From Vulcanimicrobiota bacterium (lineage in GTDB: Bacteria > Vulcanimicrobiota > Vulcanimicrobiia > Vulcanimicrobiales > Vulcanimicrobiaceae), in the NCBI GenBank assembly GCA_014305015.1, contig JACRUB010000005.1, forward strand, positions 1-6,846: 6,846 nt of DNA. Reading direction: 5' to 3'. Made by a program: the position numbers and the translations under genes. Shown in pieces: positions 5,407 through 6,846 of this stretch (its first letter is position 1; the number at the start of each line of letters is the position of its first letter). Under the pieces are notes generated by a model. The model saw only the letters and a list, made by a program, of their open reading frames with translations. It did no database searches and was not told where the DNA came from.

Positions 5407-6705
5407 CTACTGCCAAGCAAGGGCTCGTCGAAGCGGCGAAGATAGCCGTGTGATCACATTCGATGTGATTCGTTCAACGATGGGCTCGCCTTCATGCAGC
5501 ACGCGCGCCCAATCCGTCGTTCCAGCATTGAACACCGTTCCGTTGCGCGCGAAGGTTCCCATGGTCGCGCACGCGTTTTCCGAAAGCTCACCCGAGCCGT
5601 CGCGAACGTCCCAGCCTTCAAGCGATGCGCTCGCTAGCGTCTGCAAGTTAGAATCATGGCAAACACTGTCGCACTCGTAGCCGATTAGCCGCTGTTGCGC
5701 CCCAAAAATCGTGCCCGCTCGAACGGCGCACCCGTTGTAAATCCAGTGCTGCGGAGTAGTTACGCGATAGCCTGTCGGCGGACGGTCGCCGACCCATTTT
5801 CCGCCGCCGTTGCGGAAACTGACGCCGGTGAGGCTATGCTCGCACCGCTCGATCCAGCGTCCGGCTCGCGAAATCGAGAGATCAGCCTCATCGACCGCAA
5901 CGCGAAACCAACACGTGTTGCCTCCAAAAAACGCAACATTTCCGCCCGCTTCGATGAAGCGTTCGACGTGTGCCCGCATTTCGTTACTCCAGTATTCATT
6001 ATGACCGAACGTTACCAGCAGCGCATAACCCCGCACTAAGTCGTGGTCGCCGTGCAAATCTAAATCCGTGCAGTAATCTACCGCGAATCCGCTGCGTTCC
6101 AGCCACGCAATCGCCTTGGCGTCCCAGTGCGCAAAGGTCTGCCTGGGCGTAGCTCTATCGTAGAAATCCGCGTTGACTTCATCCCATGGATGCCCGCCCG
6201 TGCCTCCACCGGGACGGTGCAAAGATACGGCGTTCGCTCCACTGTACAGACATTCGCCCTCCTCTATGCGTTGGGTCCCATCGACGTGGGCAACATTGTA
6301 GGCATGGTACGTGAAGAGCGGAACGTTGTACAAGATCCTCGCGGTTGCCGTCGCGTTCCTTACGACGAAAAGCGCCCGCGCGTCGCGCCCGTCCGGACCA
6401 TGGCACTCTGGTCGAGTCTGATCCGCACCGTCAGCACTCCCCTCAATGCACAAAGCGACGTACACCCCACTGCTCCACTCCTGCGGGACGCTAATAGAGA
6501 ACCCGGGCCACTGCCAGCGCCGTCCGGGTCGTGCCGGCTTCGTGTCATGACCGTCAAACCAGGCTGTCGTGGCATCGTGCATCGGTTCAAAGTTTGCGCC
6601 GCAGCGATAAAATTCAACGCGGAATTTCGCAGCATCGGTTGCGACGTGCAGCGTCAAACTTTTTCCGCTGCGGACCGTCGGCTCGGCAGGATATGCTCGA
6701 ATCAA
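5407..6705 (-). CDS. N,N-dimethylformamidase large (beta) subunit-like protein
   Basis: A 432-residue protein that begins with TTG at 6705 and overlaps the stop of the preceding gene (TTGA, 6705-6702). The next ATG falls only at residue 42, inside the first domain, so TTG is the sensible start. Residues 1-117 look like a beta-sandwich domain (VRSGKSLTLHVATD, VEFYRCG). The rest carries the marks of the dimethylformamidase large-subunit C-terminal domain: FTYHAYN (131-137), LYSGANAVSLHRPGGG (153-168), YCTDLDLH (211-218), TFGHNEYWS (232-240), VAFFGGNTCWFR (257-268) and TVFNAGTTDWARVL (390-403). Paracoccus DMFase uses a two-Tyr/one-Glu iron site plus a catalytic His. Here His235 and Glu237 fit the H-x-E pair, and Tyr136 and Tyr154 are candidate ligands; this alignment is inferred. 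It is much shorter than DmfA2 (about 760 residues), and no small subunit is seen. No signal peptide. The substrate is unknown; context suggests glycan tailoring. Confidence 0.85.
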   Translation of the reverse strand: MIRAYPAEPTVRSGKSLTLHVATDAAKFRVEFYRCGANFEPMHDATTAWFDGHDTKPARPGRRWQWPGFSISVPQEWSSGVYVALCIEGSADGADQTRPECHGPDGRDARALFVVRNATATARILYNVPLFTYHAYNVAHVDGTQRIEEGECLYSGANAVSLHRPGGGTGGHPWDEVNADFYDRATPRQTFAHWDAKAIAWLERSGFAVDYCTDLDLHGDHDLVRGYALLVTFGHNEYWSNEMRAHVERFIEAGGNVAFFGGNTCWFRVAVDEADLSISRAGRWIERCEHSLTGVSFRNGGGKWVGDRPPTGYRVTTPQHWIYNGCAVRAGTIFGAQQRLIGYECDSVCHDSNLQTLASASLEGWDVRDGSGELSENACATMGTFARNGTVFNAGTTDWARVLHEGEPIVERITSNVITRLSSPLRRALAWQ

Positions 6706-6846
6706 CCTGCCGGTTCACGCATGAGTTCGAACGAACGCTGCAAGTGCCGCGAAACGGGACGTCGTTCACGCAGCACCCATGGCAAACCGCGCAGTGCGTC
6801 GTAGAGCGCCGCGCGTGCGATGTGGTCCTGCAGGGCATGCAGAACG
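6702..6846 (-). CDS. C-terminal end of an upstream gene, probably a family 2 glycosyltransferase
   Basis: A frame open from the right edge to a TGA at 6704-6702 encodes the last 47 whole residues of a protein that enters from outside the window. The tail contains HIARAALYDALRGLPWV followed by the basic run LRERRPVSRHL and the ending RSFELMREPAG. Amphipathic, basic tails with a leucine-arginine-glycine-leucine-proline pattern are common at the ends of GT2 glycosyltransferases, so that is the best guess, but no catalytic motif is visible. The stop overlaps the TTG start of the dimethylformamidase-like gene, the same coupling style as the rest of the operon. That overlap, and the coding look of this frame compared with the other two, are the main support. 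Confidence 0.55.
   Translation of the reverse strand, partial: VLHALQDHIARAALYDALRGLPWVLRERRPVSRHLQRSFELMREPAG

Noticed and set aside
6127..6804. Plus-strand open frame of 225 codons
   Set aside because: It is opposite the start of the dimethylformamidase-like gene and the preceding gene's end. It has no recognisable domain and would break a well-supported operon.

Overview
The window is a dense, single-direction block of bacterial sugar-handling genes, all on the minus strand, so transcription runs from the right end (6846) to the left end (1). The DNA is moderately GC-rich by eye, with tightly packed genes and Shine-Dalgarno-type sites in places. It is clearly bacterial. The phylum cannot be fixed from the window. 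The protein styles recall high-GC soil lineages such as Actinomycetota, Acidobacteriota or Eremiobacterota-like groups, but this is an impression and not a test.

In transcription order the layout is: the last ~48 codons of a gene resembling a family 2 glycosyltransferase (6846-6702); an N,N-dimethylformamidase large-subunit-like protein with a TTG start (6705-5407); a 71-base gap, the only intergenic space; a NodU/CmcH/TobZ-type carbamoyltransferase (5335-3701); a membrane-associated family 2 glycosyltransferase (3704-2733); a GmhB-type HAD-IIIA phosphatase with its zinc loop (2736-2206); a family 9 heptosyltransferase-like enzyme (2209-1172); a GT4-like glycosyltransferase lacking the first glutamate of the EX7E motif (1175-240); and the first 81 residues of a classical GT4 glycosyltransferase that runs off the left edge (243-1). 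Six of the seven gene junctions are 4-base stop/start overlaps (five ATGA, one TTGA), so this looks like one polycistronic, translationally coupled operon. No stretch longer than 71 bases lacks a gene. No RNA genes, mobile elements, CRISPR arrays, attachment sites or convincing promoter were seen.

Together the genes suggest assembly of a decorated glycan or glycoside. The GmhB-like phosphatase and GT9 enzyme point to a heptose or similar sugar, several further glycosyltransferases extend the chain, and the carbamoyltransferase adds a carbamoyl ester to a hydroxyl. The unexplained member is the dimethylformamidase-like protein, whose proposed iron-site and catalytic residues appear to be kept. 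It may be an uncharacterised amide or carbamate tailoring enzyme of this pathway. No flippase, polymerase, ABC exporter or complete heptose-nucleotide pathway lies within the window, so the final product and its location are open.
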